Origin: Paenibacillus eucommiae
Lineage (GTDB): Bacteria; Bacillota; Bacilli; Paenibacillales; NBRC-103111
Length of the DNA: 64,000 nucleotides
Direction: 5' to 3'
NCBI RefSeq assembly: GCF_017874215.1
Contig: NZ_JAGGLB010000002.1
Location: 248,001 to 312,000 of the forward strand
This document shows positions 63,941-64,000 of the stretch, piece after piece (the first letter of the stretch is position 1; each line of letters opens with the position of its first letter). The position numbers were made by a program, and so were the translations under genes. A model generated the notes under the pieces. It made no database searches, was not told the DNA's origin, and was given only the letters and a program-made list of their open reading frames with translations.

Positions 63941-64000
63941 TATTACTACCAGGATCGGCAGCCCCTCTAGTTCTTATCCTTTAAGGAAGCTGAAACACAA

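Overview
The window looks like a chromosomal segment of a Paenibacillus-type endospore-forming Firmicute. The grounds are LplABC/YesMN-style sugar uptake with its two-component system, SLH-anchored surface proteins, a class II (B12-dependent) ribonucleotide reductase, a DUF3231 protein, YheC/YheD and CgeB spore-coat families, a methionine T-box, and lipM-yqhH-yqhG-yqzE synteny with Bacillus. Many starts are TTG or GTG with strong Shine-Dalgarno sites. I saw no rRNA, tRNA, CRISPR array, integrase or insertion sequence.

Layout. 1-6.2 kb (all minus): YesN-type regulator, YesM-type kinase, two LplB/LplC permeases and a solute-binding lipoprotein cut by the window edge. 6.2-7.2 kb: a decayed membrane ORF and a deletion remnant of a siderophore-binding protein that keeps its Fur box. 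7.2-12.6 kb (plus): a promoter and T-box(Met) in front of a second-type MetRS, then two overlapping MutS-like ATPase genes. 12.6-16.4 kb (minus): GNAT acetyltransferase, PrsA-like foldase, and a Tat-exported SGNH hydrolase with a tailspike-like N-terminus. 16.8-24.3 kb: a 2492-residue SLH protein with two phosphoesterase units. 24.8-35.2 kb: nrdJ, lipM, yqhH, yqhG, an exported protein, DUF3231, yqzE and a small protein. 35.3-41.9 kb: orphan PAS kinase, DUF695-like membrane protein, NlpC/P60, LD-carboxypeptidase, and a three-gene ECF sigma operon. 43-47.7 kb: LuxR-ATPase regulator, then a copper-amine-oxidase-N protein and an SLH protein. 48-58.4 kb: a probable spore-surface cluster (two ATP-grasp YheC/D, a Mur-ligase-like protein, SleB-like hydrolase, GT2, three CgeB-like transferases, three NodB-type deacetylases), nearly all without export signals. 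58.9-63.9 kb: SGNH hydrolase, an ACT-MFS fusion divergent from a LysR regulator, and an MBL-fold hydrolase.

The most unusual items are: (a) a dispersed ~225-bp element in three full copies, each able to fold into nested long hairpins whose stems differ between copies but stay paired, accompanied at two full copies and one solo end by a second family of short TTAACGATG palindromes; (b) the spore cluster that puts ATP-grasp ligases beside a free-standing Mur ligase, reminiscent of the parts of cyanophycin synthetase; (c) an IlvN-like ACT domain fused to an MFS transporter; (d) a tandem MutS-like pair in which both Walker B motifs carry Asn for Asp; (e) a Tat-exported esterase with a phage-tailspike-like N-terminal domain. 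Family assignments come from reading motifs, not from database searches.
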